This document shows, in pieces, positions 22,601 to 35,937 of a stretch of 64,000 nucleotides of DNA. How positions within the stretch are numbered: the first letter of the stretch is position 1; every line of letters begins with the position of its first letter. Source of the DNA: Nyssa sinensis (Eukaryota; Streptophyta; Magnoliopsida; Cornales; Nyssaceae). Where the stretch lies: NCBI GenBank assembly GCA_008638375.1, contig CM018048.1:1823142-1887141 (forward strand). Reading direction: 5' to 3'. The position numbers were made by a program, and so were the translations under genes. The notes below the pieces were generated by a model, which was given only the letters and a program-made list of their open reading frames with translations, had not been told where the DNA came from and made no database searches.

Positions 22601-23644
22601 CTTGTGGGATTCCTCTGATTATGACATTATTATGAGTGTTGGGAGTTGTGTTTGTCACAACGCCCATCCTGATTCTTTAGATACTTGATTTGGACCTATG
22701 GGTCTATCATTGAGAATTATACCTAACACTTAGTCCATGGAGGACATGATATTTGATAAGAACTCTTGGTGCTATCCAAGAACCCAGATGAGGGGTAAAC
22801 CTGAATGAGTGCTATTTGGGGGTAGTCGGGGCCTATTTGTTGATAACATCTATTAGATTCATTTGTCAGTATCACATATCTTATATTTTGATCATAATCT
22901 GATAATGTACTATTTGATTGTGGATATGCTTTTCAAGTAATTGGATTCGATTTTGTATCATGTAATTTTTGGCAGCTGATTATTGTATGTACTAAATTCC
23001 CTATTGTTGACTTGCTAAATTGCTTACATCGCCTTTTTCAAACTGTTTTGGGATATGTCTTTTGGACCCACGAGTCATCTTTGGTGATCTATTTTCCTTA
23101 GTGACTGGCTATTGTTTTATATTTTTTCGCTTGCCATTTGGTTGCATTTTGTTACCTAAACTAACTATGTCCCATGACAAAGCGAGAGATTTTACTTACT
23201 GAGCTAAGTTAGCTCATTCCAGATTTATAACAATTTTTCAAGTAATACCAAATAGGAAGAAATACAATGATGGCGACTAGTGGAGCTAGTGGTGTACTTA
23301 TGAGCAATGTTGATGACGTAAAACTCCAAGTCATAAATTGAACATATATTTTGTAAGGTTGATCTTAATATTAGATATTGTGATATTGTAACCCTAAACA
23401 TGATGTTAGACTTAAATGGTGATTTATAATGATCAAAATCATACTTGGGGATATCCTGATTGATGGTTGTTAGAGTTCAATTTGTTACCAGATGAGTTAA
23501 CTATGTGTAGCTTCCGCATTTGATACATAAAAGAAAAAAAAAATTATCACTTTTATGCAATTCATTTGATTTTGTATGGCCTGTCTGAGTGATAGTGTCG
23601 ATCACGGCCCTTAATCAGCATAGGATGGGTTGCGGGTTGCGACA
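19700..23644 (+). mobile_element. Large gypsy-type solo LTR (3.95 kb) inserted in copia gag
   Basis: The element starts TGTAACACCCCGGCC and ends GGGTTGCGACA, a TG...CA pair usual for Tekay/Del-type gypsy LTRs, which are long. Flanks AGGCA (19695-19699) and AAGCA (23645-23649) fit a 5-bp target duplication with one change, and the copia Gag frame resumes across it (HAEGM then PLSESFQV). Inside: an antisense tRNA-like module (20272-20337), a TA tract (20368-20381), GT and GA tracts (20424-20540), a GTAAGG donor-like site at 20699, and the block ACTGAGCTAAGTTAGCTCA near 23200. No internal domain is present, so this looks like a solo LTR. Confidence 0.7.
20272..20337 (-). other. tRNA-like Pol III A/B-box module in LTR (copy 1 of 4)
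   Basis: On minus, TAGCCAAGTTG (A-box-like) is followed about 54 nt later by GGTTCAAAACTC (B-box-like). The spacing is similar to that of the modules at 54015-54078, 56248-56311 and 59465-59529, and the orientation is antisense to the LTR. Confidence 0.45.
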
Positions 23645-23971
23645 AAGCATGCCACTTAGTGAATCTTTTCAAGTGACTACAATTATTGAAAAATTGCCGC
23701 CATCTTGGAAATAATTCAAAAGTTTTCTAAAGCACAAGCGCAAGGATATGAGTCTTGAAAACTTAATTGTAAGATTGAGGATTGAAGAAAACAACCGTAC
23801 TTCTAAAAAGAAAGCGGGAAAAGCCATCATGGAATTCAAGGCCAATGTTATGGAATAAGGGCAAAGCTCTCAGAACAAAAAGAAGAATTACAGTGGTGAT
23901 GGTCCCAAACAAGAAGTTCCAAGGTAAGTGCTATGTATGTAACAAACGAGAGTATCGTGTTAAGGATTGTC

Positions 23972-25577
23972 TGTCACGACTTAAGTCCCTAAAGACCTGG
24001 GTTGTGATTTACTTCTTATCATACATCTAGTCATATTTAAAGTTCACCCTATCTTATCTTCATTTCATGAATTATAATATTTACTACTTAACTATTATAC
24101 ATTGTTTCTTGATTCCTCATGCATCAAAAATAAAAATAAAAAATCAGATTCATTTAGGATACAACTTATGGTTCATTTCTTTTTTTGTTCACTAAATAGT
24201 TCAGCCCTATTTAAAGCCCCGTATCTCTCAACTCATAAGACATGATATCTTGAGATTTTTAGGGAATGTTATAATATGAGTCTACTTTTAGTGAGATTTA
24301 GAATTACTCAAAAATACATCCGATAACTCAAGTTATTAATAAAAATGTAAAGGTAGGTCTGAACTGCTCTATTCACATAGCAGGTATGCCCTGTTTAAAG
24401 CTTTGTATCTCCTAATTTATAAAACCTGCCATTATGACCTTTATATTCCATATTCCACTATAAGTCTAGTTTCCATAGAACTTGGAAGCACTCAAAAAGA
24501 GTGCATGGAACTCAAGTCATGGACTGATTTGTAAACAGTGCTTAGATTCTGCGCAGGTTTTTTAAATTAGCATAACTCCCTCAATACTTGCCTAATTAAC
24601 GTCATTCTTAAGCCATTTGAAAACTAAGACAATAAGGTTTAATTCTGTAAAATATGAGATTATAATTCCATAGGATATAGGAGATATGTTATTTCAAAGT
24701 GGGCTATTGTACACAACATTCAACAAAAATACTAAACTCATACCAATATCATTTCATATCTAGTTATATACAATTTAAACTACGACTACATGTTGCATTT
24801 CCAAAATAAGAATGCAAGTAAACAAGATTCTCACGGAAATTTCATGATGTCCAAGTGAACAAAATAAAGGTCATTCCAAATGAGATTTCAATGGTTCTTC
24901 AATTTCTACCCAACATGACCTATTTCAAATATATACATGTCAAGTGTTATTAAAAAATGAACATAAATACATTCTTCACATGATGGTCATCCAACTGTAC
25001 AAAAATGATATATTCCTAAAAATAGTTTGGTGATAGTGGTCTTTCAATTCGCGATCGTTTCCTTACCCGCTCCTGCATTTAGTAGGGGTCAGTTCAACAA
25101 TCCCAGTAAAAGAAATCTAAACATAGGCAAAAAACATGTGGCATGTGGTAACACGTGTATGTTTGTGTACATGTAGTGACAACTAAGTACTCATCATGCA
25201 TGCTTTACCAACAATAAGAATTCAAACCAAAAATCAAGTTCTCATGTGCTAAAGCATATAAGCATTACAAAGAAGCATTATCAAGAAAATCAATGTATAT
25301 TATTATAAAATTTAAGGTTTCATTCCACTTGAGTTATTTCAATTATTCAAAGTTTTCATTTTAATCCCAAGACTATATTCCTAGTCAGTCCCTAATAAGC
25401 CTCGTGTGCTTTATGGGCTACTAACTCGATGGAGACATACGACCACCACCCCGGGTTTACAGCTCGCAAGCCAAAGGGAGACACCATTTCGAACACTAAT
25501 CAAAATCCTGGGTAAACACAATCTCACCACGTTCAAAATCACACAATCAATGTGCCCAATCTTAGCCCCATGTTCAT
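23972..25577 (-). mobile_element. Gypsy-type LTR fragment, reverse orientation
   Basis: TGTCACGACTTAAGTCCC at 23972 is the reverse complement of an LTR end of GTCGTGACA type and abuts the copia zinc knuckle. The sequence then shows no copia similarity and contains an inverted form of phrases seen in other LTRs here, such as GGGTTTACAGCTCG with a GGTGGTCGTATGTCTCC-like strand. Its other end is lost where the next LTR begins at 25578. No matching target duplication was found. Confidence 0.4.
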
Positions 25578-25795
25578 TGTAGCACCCCGACCCAAAATCA
25601 CCCGAGCAAAATGTTATAAACCCGAACTGTTAGGGCTCGTTTTTCAAGATTGAATGAATAGTCCTCTTTTGAATATGAAAAGCCCCGAGTACCTGAGTGT
25701 TCAAGTGAATACACATATGTAGTGAATGAACGTGTACACAATAGCGAGTGTTCAAGTGAATACACATACGTAATGAATGAGCGTGTACACGATAG

Positions 25796-25827
<32 letters not shown>

Positions 25828-27384
25828 CGCACGATAGCGAGTGTTCAAGTGAATACACATACACAGTGAATGAGCGTGTACACGATAGTATATATATACG
25901 ACGGTGCATATCAAACTAAAAGACCGTAATTTCATAAATGAAATCGAAATTAAGTCTGAGTGATATCAAACTAAATACTGTTTCCTGGTTTATAGGGACA
26001 TCAAAAGGAAAAGAAAATGAAGTTTGATTTCCTCTTGGGGAGAAGAGGGACTGTTTTGAGGTAAGTAAAATCCAAACTCTAACATTATGGTAATTCCTAG
26101 CCATATCACAGTTTTATTTCCTCGATGCTGCCAATTTGTATTCTATACATACCTGACATTATTGATTTTCACATTTTGATGCCTGCTCTACTTTGTGGAC
26201 ATGATAAAAATTTGATTGCCAATATCCTAATGTGATTTGTTATTCATTTTTATACCTTGCTCAGATATTGAAAAATTGTCATATTTCTCACTATTGAAAG
26301 TTGTTATTCCACATATATGTACATCTCTTGTGAAATTCTGTTGATCATGATATTATTATGAGTGCTTGGAGTTGTGTTCTATCACAACATCCATCTGATT
26401 CATAGATGCTTTTGGACTTACGGGTCGATGATTGGGAATGATACCCCACACTTAGTCCATGGAGGACATGATGTATGATGAAGAGGTCTAGTACTATTTA
26501 GGAGCTCGAAAGGGGGTAAACCTGAATGAGTGCTTTTAGGGGTAGCCAGACCCTATTTGTGACAACATCTATTTTGTTAGTATCTCATATCATTTATTGA
26601 ACATATTCTGATAATGCACTCTTGGATTATTGATACGCCTTGTGAGCCTATCTTTGGATTATCTGATGATGCACTCTTTGGTTGTTGACATGTTTTGCAT
26701 GCTTATCTTTGGACTCGAAGTGCTATCTTGTGATTGTGGTAGCTGACTATTGTATAGGTGAATCCTTATTGTTGAATTGTTATTCTGTAAGGGATGTGCC
26801 TTTTGGACCTACGGGTGATTTCCATTGATTCACACTTTTGGTGATTGGCTATTGTGACATTGTATCTCTTGTTTACTCTTGTGATATTATATCCTTGTTT
26901 GCCTTTGTTCCTATCCATCCATTTGGACTAACCTTGCCCTATGACAGAGCAAGGGAATTTACTTACTGAGCTAAGTTAGCTCACTCGAGATATGTTTTTT
27001 TTTTTTAAGGACAGGATACTGCAGAAGGACTATAGGGCGTACATAACGAGTAGACGCCACATTTTGCCATATATCGTCCTTTTGCAAGCAATAGTGGATG
27101 CTTTGGCTACAATTGTATCAGGTTAAGTGTAACGTAGTCTTAGTTCTCCCATGTGTTCATGTTTTGGGTATGTTTTTATATTTGAGGATTTGTAAACTAA
27201 ACACTTACTTTCATTTTGGCATGTATAACTATACTCTGATGACGTTACTATATTACCTAATGTCATGACATACATTAATGATTTATAAATTAATGTTTGA
27301 GATCTTTTAGTGCGGAACGACTCACGAGTCATTACCCCGGTTGCAAATGCCTAATCCGTATAAGACGGGTTACGGGTCATGACA
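25578..27384 (+). mobile_element. Gypsy-type LTR (1.8 kb), relative of the 19700-23644 LTR
   Basis: It starts TGTAGCACCCCGACCC and ends GGTTACGGGTCATGACA. It shares several blocks with the larger LTR: CTCGATGCTGCCAATTTGTA (26117 here, 22388 there), ACTTAGTCCATGGAGGACATG (26452 and 22730) and ACTGAGCTAAGTTAGCTCA (26965 and about 23199). It contains a 51-bp minisatellite near its start. Flanking 5-mers differ, so it may be rearranged rather than a clean solo LTR. Confidence 0.6.
25695..25889. repeat. 51-bp minisatellite, three copies, split by a (TA)n tract
   Basis: Copies start GAGTGTTCAAGTGAATACAC at 25695, 25746 and 25839, and each ends GTGTACAC(A/G)ATAG. A (TA)n tract (25798-25827) separates copies 2 and 3. 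ORFs across the array are artefacts of the repeat. Confidence 0.9.
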
Positions 27385-27625
27385 AATGGTGGGTGGACAC
27401 TAGGGTTACTCAGCCGTGTTTGCTTAGATAGGAAGATGTTCTCAACTTATCACAATATAGATAATAGAGAGAAACTTTTTATGGGCAACTCCTCGACTTC
27501 CAAGGTTGAAGGTCAATGACAAGTGGCGTTGAAGATGACTTGTGGAAAGGAACTCACCCTCAACAATGTGTTGCATATACCTTATATCCAAAATAACTTG
27601 GTTTTTGGATCATTGTTAAGCAAAA

Positions 27626-28316
27626 ATGGCTTTTAAATTGGTCTTTATATCGGACAAGTTTATACTGTCCAATAATGAAATGCATGTGAGAAATGGGTAT
27701 ATGAGCGATAGGCTCTTTAAGATGAATGTAATAACAATTGTACTTCTTATTAAGAATAATAATAAGAACAGAACTTCTACTTATATGTTTGAGTTTTTAA
27801 ATGTGTGGCATGGTAGAATAGGACATATTAATTATGATACGTTGCGTAGATTAGTTAATATGAAATGTTTACCTAAAATTGAATTTGATCCAAATCATAA
27901 ATGTGAGACTTGTATGGAAGAAAAACTTACAAGAACTTTTTTTTCAATCAATTGAAAGAAATAGTGCATCTTTAGAAGTAATACATTCAGATATTTATAA
28001 TTTGAAATTTATTCAAACTATAGGTGGTAAAAAATATTTTCTGACATTTATTGATGATTATACCATATACTGTTATGTTTACTTGTTGAAAAATGAAGAT
28101 AAGGCATTGAAAATGTTTAAACATTACAATAATGAGGTTGATAATCAACTTGATAAGAAGATCAAGATATTGAGAAGTGATAGAGGTGGTGAATATGAAA
28201 CATCTTTTGGTGAATTATGTTCACAATATTGTATTATACACCAAACAATTGCACCCTATTCACCTCAGCAAAATAAGATTGTTGAACGAAAAAATAGAAC
28301 TTTCAAAGAACGATGA
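27626..28316 (+). pseudogene. Copia GAG-pre-integrase and integrase core, frameshifted
   Basis: Frame 1 (27626-27955) holds WHGRIGHINYDTLRRLV and CETCMEEK, the HHCC zinc-binding module. The frame changes near the T run at 27938-27945, after which HSDIYN, FIDDYT, ILRSDRGGEYE and the glutamate of VERKNRT give the D-D-E integrase core. A stop follows at 28316. These are retroelement remains, not a host gene. Confidence 0.85.
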
Positions 28317-28859
28317 ATGCATTGCTATTAAGTTTTGGACTACCTCAGAATTTGTTTGGGGGGGAAGCAATTCTTTCCGCAAATTATATTCTTAATTGAA
28401 TACCTCAAAAGAAAACCGATAAGTCTTTATATGAGTTGTGGAAAGGTTGAATACCTTCTTACAAATACTTAAAAGTGTAGGGTGTTTGGCTAAGGTGACG
28501 ATTCCTACACCTAAAAATGTTAAAATAGAACCGAAAATAGTTAATTACGTTTTCATAAGGATATGCTCATAATAGTAATGCACATTGATTTCTAATTCAT
28601 AAATCAGAAATTCCAAATATGCATGTTAATACTATTATTGAGTTAAGGAACGCATCATTCTTTAAACATGTATTTTCTTACAAATCAACACATGAGTTGA
28701 GTTCAATTAAAAGAACTCATGACATTGTAGTAAATAATAGTCAATACCAACAAGATGATGATGAACCTAAACGTAGCAATAAGGTTAGAATATCAAAATC
28801 TTTTGGTCTAGATTTTTTAACATATTTGTTAGAAGATGAGTCTCAAAACTTTAAATAAG

Positions 28860-29748
28860 CAATGTCGAGTCATGAAGCTCCTTATTGGAAATAGGCTATA
28901 AACAATGAAATAGAATCCATTCTACAAAATCACACGTGTAAACTAGTGGATCTTCTACTAGGTTCAAAACCTCTTAGATATAAATAGATATTCAATAAGA
29001 AAATGAAAGTAGATGAATCTATTAAAAATTATAAAGCCAGGCTTATTATTAAATGATACAGGCAAAAGGAAGGCTTAGACTATTTCAATACATATTCATT
29101 TGTTACAAGGATATCATCCTTCGAATGTTAATAGCTATTGCAGATATACACAATCTTGAGATACATCAAATGGATGTAAAGACAATTTTTTTAAATGGTG
29201 AATTAGATGAAAAAAATATACACTAAACAACCCGAAGACTTTATTATTCTTGGTCAATAAAAAAAAATTTTGTCGGTTTGTTAAATCTTTTTATAGACTA
29301 AAACGAGTATCGAAGTAATAGGCATGAGAAATTTGACAGTGTAATGATGTCAAATGAGTTCAAAATCAATTAGTGTAAAAAATGTGTATATGTCAAGAAC
29401 ACAAAAAATGACTTTGTCATTATTTGTCTCTATGTTGATGATATGTTCATTATGGGTAATAATAATGAAGTCATTAAAGTTACCAATAAAATGTTAAATA
29501 ATAAGTTTGAGATGAAGGATTTAGGTGTTGTCGATGTTATACTTGTAATAAAGATCTCTAGAATATTAGATGGGTTGATATTATCTCAACCACATTACAT
29601 TAAGAGAATACGAAAGAAATTTAAACAAGATAATAGAAGTTTAGCGACAATACCTATATATGTAAATCTATACTTATTCAAGAATAATAGCAAAAAGTAT
29701 ATTACAACTAGATATATTATAAATAATGTTTGTATAATCACATATTAA
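28860..29748 (+). pseudogene. Copia reverse transcriptase fragment
   Basis: Broken frames give EAPYWK, NEIESILQNHT, KNYKARLI, then an open piece from about 29409 with the catalytic YVDD box (LYVDDMFIMGN), KFEMKDLG and GLILSQPHYI. These match copia RVT_2. Downstream RNase H is missing and the sequence becomes plain AT-rich DNA after 29750. Confidence 0.75.
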
Positions 29749-29750
29749 AA

Positions 29751-30682
29751 TATTGTAATTATGATTATTAGATTTTACAATTAATATATGAGCAAAATTT
29801 TAATTATAGATATCTTGTATTCATATGTTTGAACAAAAATTAAATCACTTTCAGAAATATAGATTTTGAAAATTTTTTAGAAAAATAATACATAAAAAAT
29901 AAAAAATAATTATATTCAAATCTTATATTTAATAGACACTCAAATATATGATTGATATATAACAATATATTCGTAACTTTTATTTTAATTTATTCTAAAT
30001 ATTATATTAAAATATATCATATTTACTTACGCCTTCGTCCAAATCGGGTTATAGAAAAAATAAATAAATTATCAAATATTAAAAAAAAAATGAGTGCATT
30101 TATCCCAAAATATTCTTTCCTAATTATTTTTTCAAAAAATTTCTACCCACGATCCAAATTTTTTTTCTCCCCTCCGCCTAATGGATTTATCTCTAAAGAT
30201 AAACAAACCAGAATCGCTTCTTTGTTTAGATTTTGGAATAGATAATGTCACGTGGCACGAAAAAGGACAACATGTCCCGGCCAATAAACGCGGATGGGGC
30301 TTGATTAGGCTGGCGGCAACCACACCGGAATATACCCCACCGACGGACTACTTCTAAAAGTTCTATCAAGATTTTGCCTTTTCCCGAAAACTATAAATGC
30401 TTCTCATTCTGGCCCCTCATTTCGTGCCCTAGACATCTGCGTCGTCGCCTCCACTCATCGCAACACGCTCTTCCCACTCAATTTCTCCCTCTTTTTATCC
30501 TTAATCCAACGCCAAATTCGTTCTTTTATGTCATTTTGGACTGAAAATTAGTTCGATACGGCGTCGAGATGGCTTGTTTTGACTCATTTTTTATTTATTG
30601 AAAGTGTTTTTGGATCGAAGATGGTTATGAGTTCACGTTCAGCTTTGGTTTGCTACTGTTTTTGGGGGTCTGCGTTGTGGTA
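29751..30682 (+). promoter_or_regulatory. AT-rich spacer and promoter/5' UTR of the 7-exon gene
   Basis: 29751-30160 is AT-rich with no feature seen. A perfect G-box CACGTG lies at 30249-30254, about 430 bases before the ATG at 30683. C/T-rich leader-like sequence runs 30415-30500. A G-box can bind bZIP or bHLH factors; its use here is inferred only. Confidence 0.35.
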
Positions 30683-33600
30683 ATGGATGCGATTGAGTTG
30701 CCTCTTCCGGCAGCGGCAGCGGCAGCGGTGTCGAAGCTTATTGGATCGGATGGTTTTGGTGGGGCTGGTGGCGTTGGGGTTGCAATCAAGGAAGTTGAGG
30801 ATTATGAATCAGACCATGCTTCGACTTTTGTTGGCCCCTCAGACGACAGACGCAGCTCTCTTCTCAGCCAAAAAGGTGATCTTTTGGTCTACTTTTATAT
30901 GTATGCAAACTTCATGCACGTATTCGAAATAGTGCTTGTAAAAGGCACACTAAAATTGGAGATGGAGGGTTGGGAGAAGCAAAGTTGATTGTCCTAGCTG
31001 CTATGTTCTTTATCTATCCTGCTAGATTGACTGAGGTGATTTTTTGTATTTGAATGTAGGTTTCTTAATGCCTTAATAGCTGGGCATACAGGGGCTGTAT
31101 CTTTTAAAATTATATCTTTTAGGGCTAGATTTGTGGTTGTTGGTAGTGTGGTTTAGTTCGACGTAAATAGCGATGCACATTCTTGATCATTTTCACGCAC
31201 AGTTGAGCAAAAGGAAAGTTCGTGTCCTTGTAAATTAATGGATTATGATCAAATTCTTAGATTGAAGGTTTTGGAACTGAACAATGGTATTAAAGAGAAG
31301 TGGTTATTCATCAACAGTGTTCATACATAGTTGGACAGGAGGAACGCCTCTTCATTAGATGTGAATTGGACAGGGTCAAGTTGTTTCATTTAAGTTTTCA
31401 ACACTGAAAAATAGTGCTCAAAATAGATTTGGAAAGTCTAATGAAAGAAATAGTCCCTTTTTTCATCTTCCAATTCTAATGTTTGTTTTTGTTAACATAA
31501 ACAGATTTATAAAGAATGCTTCTTTTATTTCTCTTGTAAATTGTTCTCTAGTTTCCTTTTGCATCAAGTCCAGTTATAATATTTCTAAAGACATATTGCT
31601 TTAATTCTATGCTGGTTAATATTTCAAAGTTAATTTCAAGGATCATCTTTACAGCTTCGTCATCTCATTTCGCATATCTCTTTTCATGTTTAATGTTCTG
31701 ATTTCCACGTCTACAATCAATAGGTTGTGAGATCACTCACACTCTATCTGGTACTTGGAAATAATCTGCAAAAAGCATTAGGAAATGCTGAGGAAAAGGC
31801 TGGATTTATTTGCCTTTTTTTTTCATTCACTCTTTTGTAGAAGTTGAACCAAACAGAGGTTAATGATGCCAAACTTTCATGAACTTCGTTGTGTATGCTA
31901 TTTCATGCACTCTATTAGCATTAACGTTTCATTGAATTTGATTCTGTCAGATGAGGTGGGCACTGTTAATGCCTCAGAAACAGCTTTTTGGAACAAGATG
32001 CCAGATGCTGAACTTTGTCGGCATGCTAGTCAGCCATCCAGCTTTCACATTGAAGATGCATCTGAAGACCTTTACTTTGGGAGCACAAATAGTTCTCTTT
32101 TATTGAAGCCAACGCCAGAGGCTAAAAAATCACAAAGGAAAACTGGTAAAGCGGCGAGAAGTAGCAGTGGTTGTTCTAAGAGATCTCGAATGGCACAAAT
32201 GGAAGTTCCTATAAATGAACATGGAGTTGATGATATAAAGGATATATCTAATGAGCTGGGGGCATATCCTGCAAAATGCAATATTACTGGTAATATGTTT
32301 TAACTGACTCTATTAGTCATTAACATTTGACATTCTTGTGTGTACACACCCACCCGCTCCCCCTCTTTTTTGTCCCAGTTGGGACATAAACCCTCAACCT
32401 CCTCTTTAAGAGGTGGAGGAAATATCACTCAAGTTAACACTTCGTAATTATAATGTTTTCCCACTTGGGAGTCTGTCTATTTTAAAATATATTAACCACA
32501 TACATGATGTTGTCGTTTGCACCATACCAGGATTTCCGAATAATTTGATTGTCCTGCTAAGAAGCACGGATATGGATATGGACACGGGACACGGATACAA
32601 CACGATACGGACATGCAGACACGTTATTTCTCAAAAAAATAGGACACGGACACGTCAGAGACACGAGGAATATATATAAATTTTTATATTTTTTATATGA
32701 TCATATAATACAAACCTAATGTTATTTCAATTAAAATTGGCATAAGAACATATAAATCACAAAAACATTATTAAGATATTAAAATAACAAGGCCATTAAA
32801 TAAAAATTAAAGAACTTCTTCTTTTAATCATAAACATTCATGATGTAAGTGTCCGAGAAGTGTCGGTGTCCGACACGTATCCGACACGGACACGTGAGCT
32901 AAAATAGAGTGTCCGTGCTTCATAGGTTATTGCCAAGTTGTAGATGAGTTTGAGGTTTAGTTCATCTAGTTAACTCGAGGATTGGTTCTTTTCAAGTAGG
33001 AGAGCATAATGTAGGACATATATGGCACTTGCTAAAACCATGGATACGTGTTTCCAAGTCATTGTAAATTCTTTAGTTTTCAAATTTGAGTTTATCTCAA
33101 ATTGATTATATTAGATAAAATATCTATTATCTTTATTATTTCTATTCAAAATAGGATTCTTAGTATTAGAATAAGGATAGGAGTTATGGTTTCTTAATCA
33201 TAATAGTATTATAGCTCTATATATATATATATATGATGTTATAGGTCTTTATTATGAAGTTTTTTTTATCAATATTAATATAATTTTGAATTTGAGAGAA
33301 TTAATTCTCTTTTTGAGTTGATTGTTCCTCGTTGTGAGTATTAACATTGGTTGTATCAATCTTTTCATGTTTCGTGCTGTGTCACACTCCTACCCACCGT
33401 AAAATGTATATCTTAGCATTCCAACATCTCTCTCTCAAAATTATTATTTTATTCAGGTTTTCTAACGTATGTGTACTTGGTAGCAAATCTTTTTTATTCT
33501 TTAGAGTTTCTCCAATGCATGCGCCAAATGCGATGCCAATTCCAAAATTTGGCAAGAATGTTAAAAAGGTTGCTCCAAAGGCATGCCATTTGGCTTGCTA

Positions 33601-35885
33601 AAAAATGGCAATGCCAAATATGGCATTGGAAGTAGCTAAAGCTATCTCAATGGATTACAACTGTATGGGAGGTGGGGTCCACATTTTGTCATGTTGCGTC
33701 AGTCGAGTATGCAAAATGGAGAAGCTCTAAGGTGAGGTCCACAATGCCATATGTTAGTGCTAAAAAATAGCATTTTAGCATTCGCACAGTAGCCAAAATT
33801 TGGCATTTTTGTACTGTATCAATGCCAAAATATGGAATTGGCATGAATGAAATGACATTTAGCATTGGAGAAGCTTTTAGACTTTAAAAACAATAATTAG
33901 GTAATGAGCTTGTTACCAAATATTGGTGAAGTCCCGTGGCGGATCCAGAAATTGTGTTCAGGGGACCGAACTGTATATTAAAATTTTAGGAGGGGTTTTT
34001 TCTGAAAATTCAACAAATTTTAGGGGATTCAACTCCTAATTTTTTTTAAATTAGCCAAATAACATTACAAAATCTGAATTTTGCAAAAATGGCCCCCCTT
34101 GTTGCCCCCTAAATCCGCCAGTGGTTATATCCCACTGTTATTCCTGGTCAAATTGCTCTGACCAAATTGGAGTGGTTGACAAACATTATTGTAGACTGCT
34201 AAAGTTGGACTGATTACAACTGCCAGTGGAAGCAATGATTCCCATCTCTCGTATTCTACTCTGTTAATTTTTTAGTTGGTCTGTTGCAGCTTGCAACTAT
34301 GGTGGTGGCGGAGGGAAATGATGGCTCTAATACCCAAGCTGTTGCAATTGAGAAATGAGAAAATGAGAAGTAGAGGATAGTGACACTAAGGGACAATGGT
34401 TTTTATATTCAAAGCTTAAATTTGTTGCTTTTACTACGTTTACTTTCCAGTCCCCAACACAGAATTATATACTAAGGAAGCATGATGTCAATTATGTAAG
34501 TGATGATATCAGATTTGTGGACCCTTTTATAAAATTTATGCCCAGCATTAGTTTTAAATAGAAGATTCCTAGTAAAATAAAATTTCTTATGTAAAGACAA
34601 ATTAAATCTATCTGTCTATGATTGTTTTTGAGTGATTGTGCACCAAAACCTGGAGAGATTGCATATCTTTTCTTAGATATATTTGCCTTTGCATAGTAAG
34701 GTCTGTTATACAACTGCACTTGCGTATATTGGAATATCTAGTGATTGAAGTAATAAATAATATTGGAGGTATCTTGTGGTTGAAGTAAGAAATACTGTGA
34801 TTTACACTTTTGAGGATTGTTATTATAGATTCCCCTGATCTCCTAGGTGATTGCCTTTTTTGTTTATTATTCTGAACAAAGTGCCTTAACTTGTTATACT
34901 ATATTTGGGTAATATGCTGCTTTGATGTTCATGTCCCTTTTGTATTCTATGTCCGCTTTGCGTATATGGACATCTTCAATGAACAAGTGTTCCTTAGCTT
35001 TGTTTCATATATAATGTTAAAAATCTTTGAAATCGCAAATTTGGGGTCCGTATATGGTGTAATGAAGATTATATATATATATATTTTTTTTGGATAGGTA
35101 AGTGACCCTTGAGGTGGGAGTTGAACGTGGGACCTTGTGGATATTAGCAAGCCTCTTCCCAACTCATCTAACCCCAAGAGTTTATTTGATGATTAATTTT
35201 ATAACTTAAACTGAATAGATATTTGTGACTATCGTGTAACTTGTCAGCATGTGTACTGATAGTAATTAATTTTATATCTGAACTGAATTGATTTATGTGA
35301 CTGTCTTATAAATTGTCAGTGTATACTGATAATACTTTTCTCCCATGATTGCACATTGTAGAGAAAACTCAATTGGCTAAGCAAAAGAACAACTTAAACG
35401 GAAAGCGAGGTGATAAAAAAAACAATAAAGTTCCTATGAAGAGTAAATGCAATTCTTTTTCTCTGAAGGCGGGCTTGTTGAGCTTCAGTTCATCTGCTGG
35501 AGGGAACAATATTCTTGGTATGTCACCATTAAGCATAATGGTTTACTAGTCATTGTTTTTGGTTGCTTTTCATAGACGTTTTGTGAGATTTTCTCCTTTA
35601 TTACTATTCTGCTGTGGTATTCCTGGTTTCAATTACTGTGGTTAATACTCAAACATTCTTGATGGTACTTTCTTTGGAAACAAAAACTGTAATCTATAGT
35701 TTTAATGCAGTTCTAAGTTCTGCTATAATCCTTGTTTGCTACATCCATCTGTTCAACATTTTGTGACTAGAATTCGATGACAACTGAGGACACTGCTGGT
35801 GTCAATGGTGCCTTTGGACAGCAATTGAGGTGGGTTGTCGGCGATGAGTGTTCGCGGGTGATTGGTGTGGTGTTGATGCGCGCAC

Positions 35886-35937
<52 letters not shown>

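Larger units (their letters stand above)
18708..29750 (+). mobile_element. Decayed Ty1/copia retrotransposon interrupted by several insertions
   Basis: Pieces appear in copia order. Gag starts at ATG 18708 and has VNHGEKPTKFNG and KRWQQKMIFY; it resumes at 19347 (LTTLNLARFFCEDAPS, then AWKHKKILCRNYILNGLDN, KKFVVKKFLDYEM, HDFHAEGM). After an insertion it continues at 23650 (FQVTTIIEKLPPSWK, SLENLIVRLRIEEN) to a zinc knuckle, CYVCNKREYRVKDC at 23928-23969, whose His is Tyr. After more foreign sequence come a protease-side block (from 27388), GAG-pre-integrase (WHGRIGHINYDTLRRLV, CETCMEEK), integrase (HSDIYN, FIDDYT, RSDRGGEYE, VERKNRT) and reverse transcriptase with LYVDDMFIMG at about 29430. 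Stops and frameshifts are many; no RNase H or 3' LTR was found. It is dead. Confidence 0.85.
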
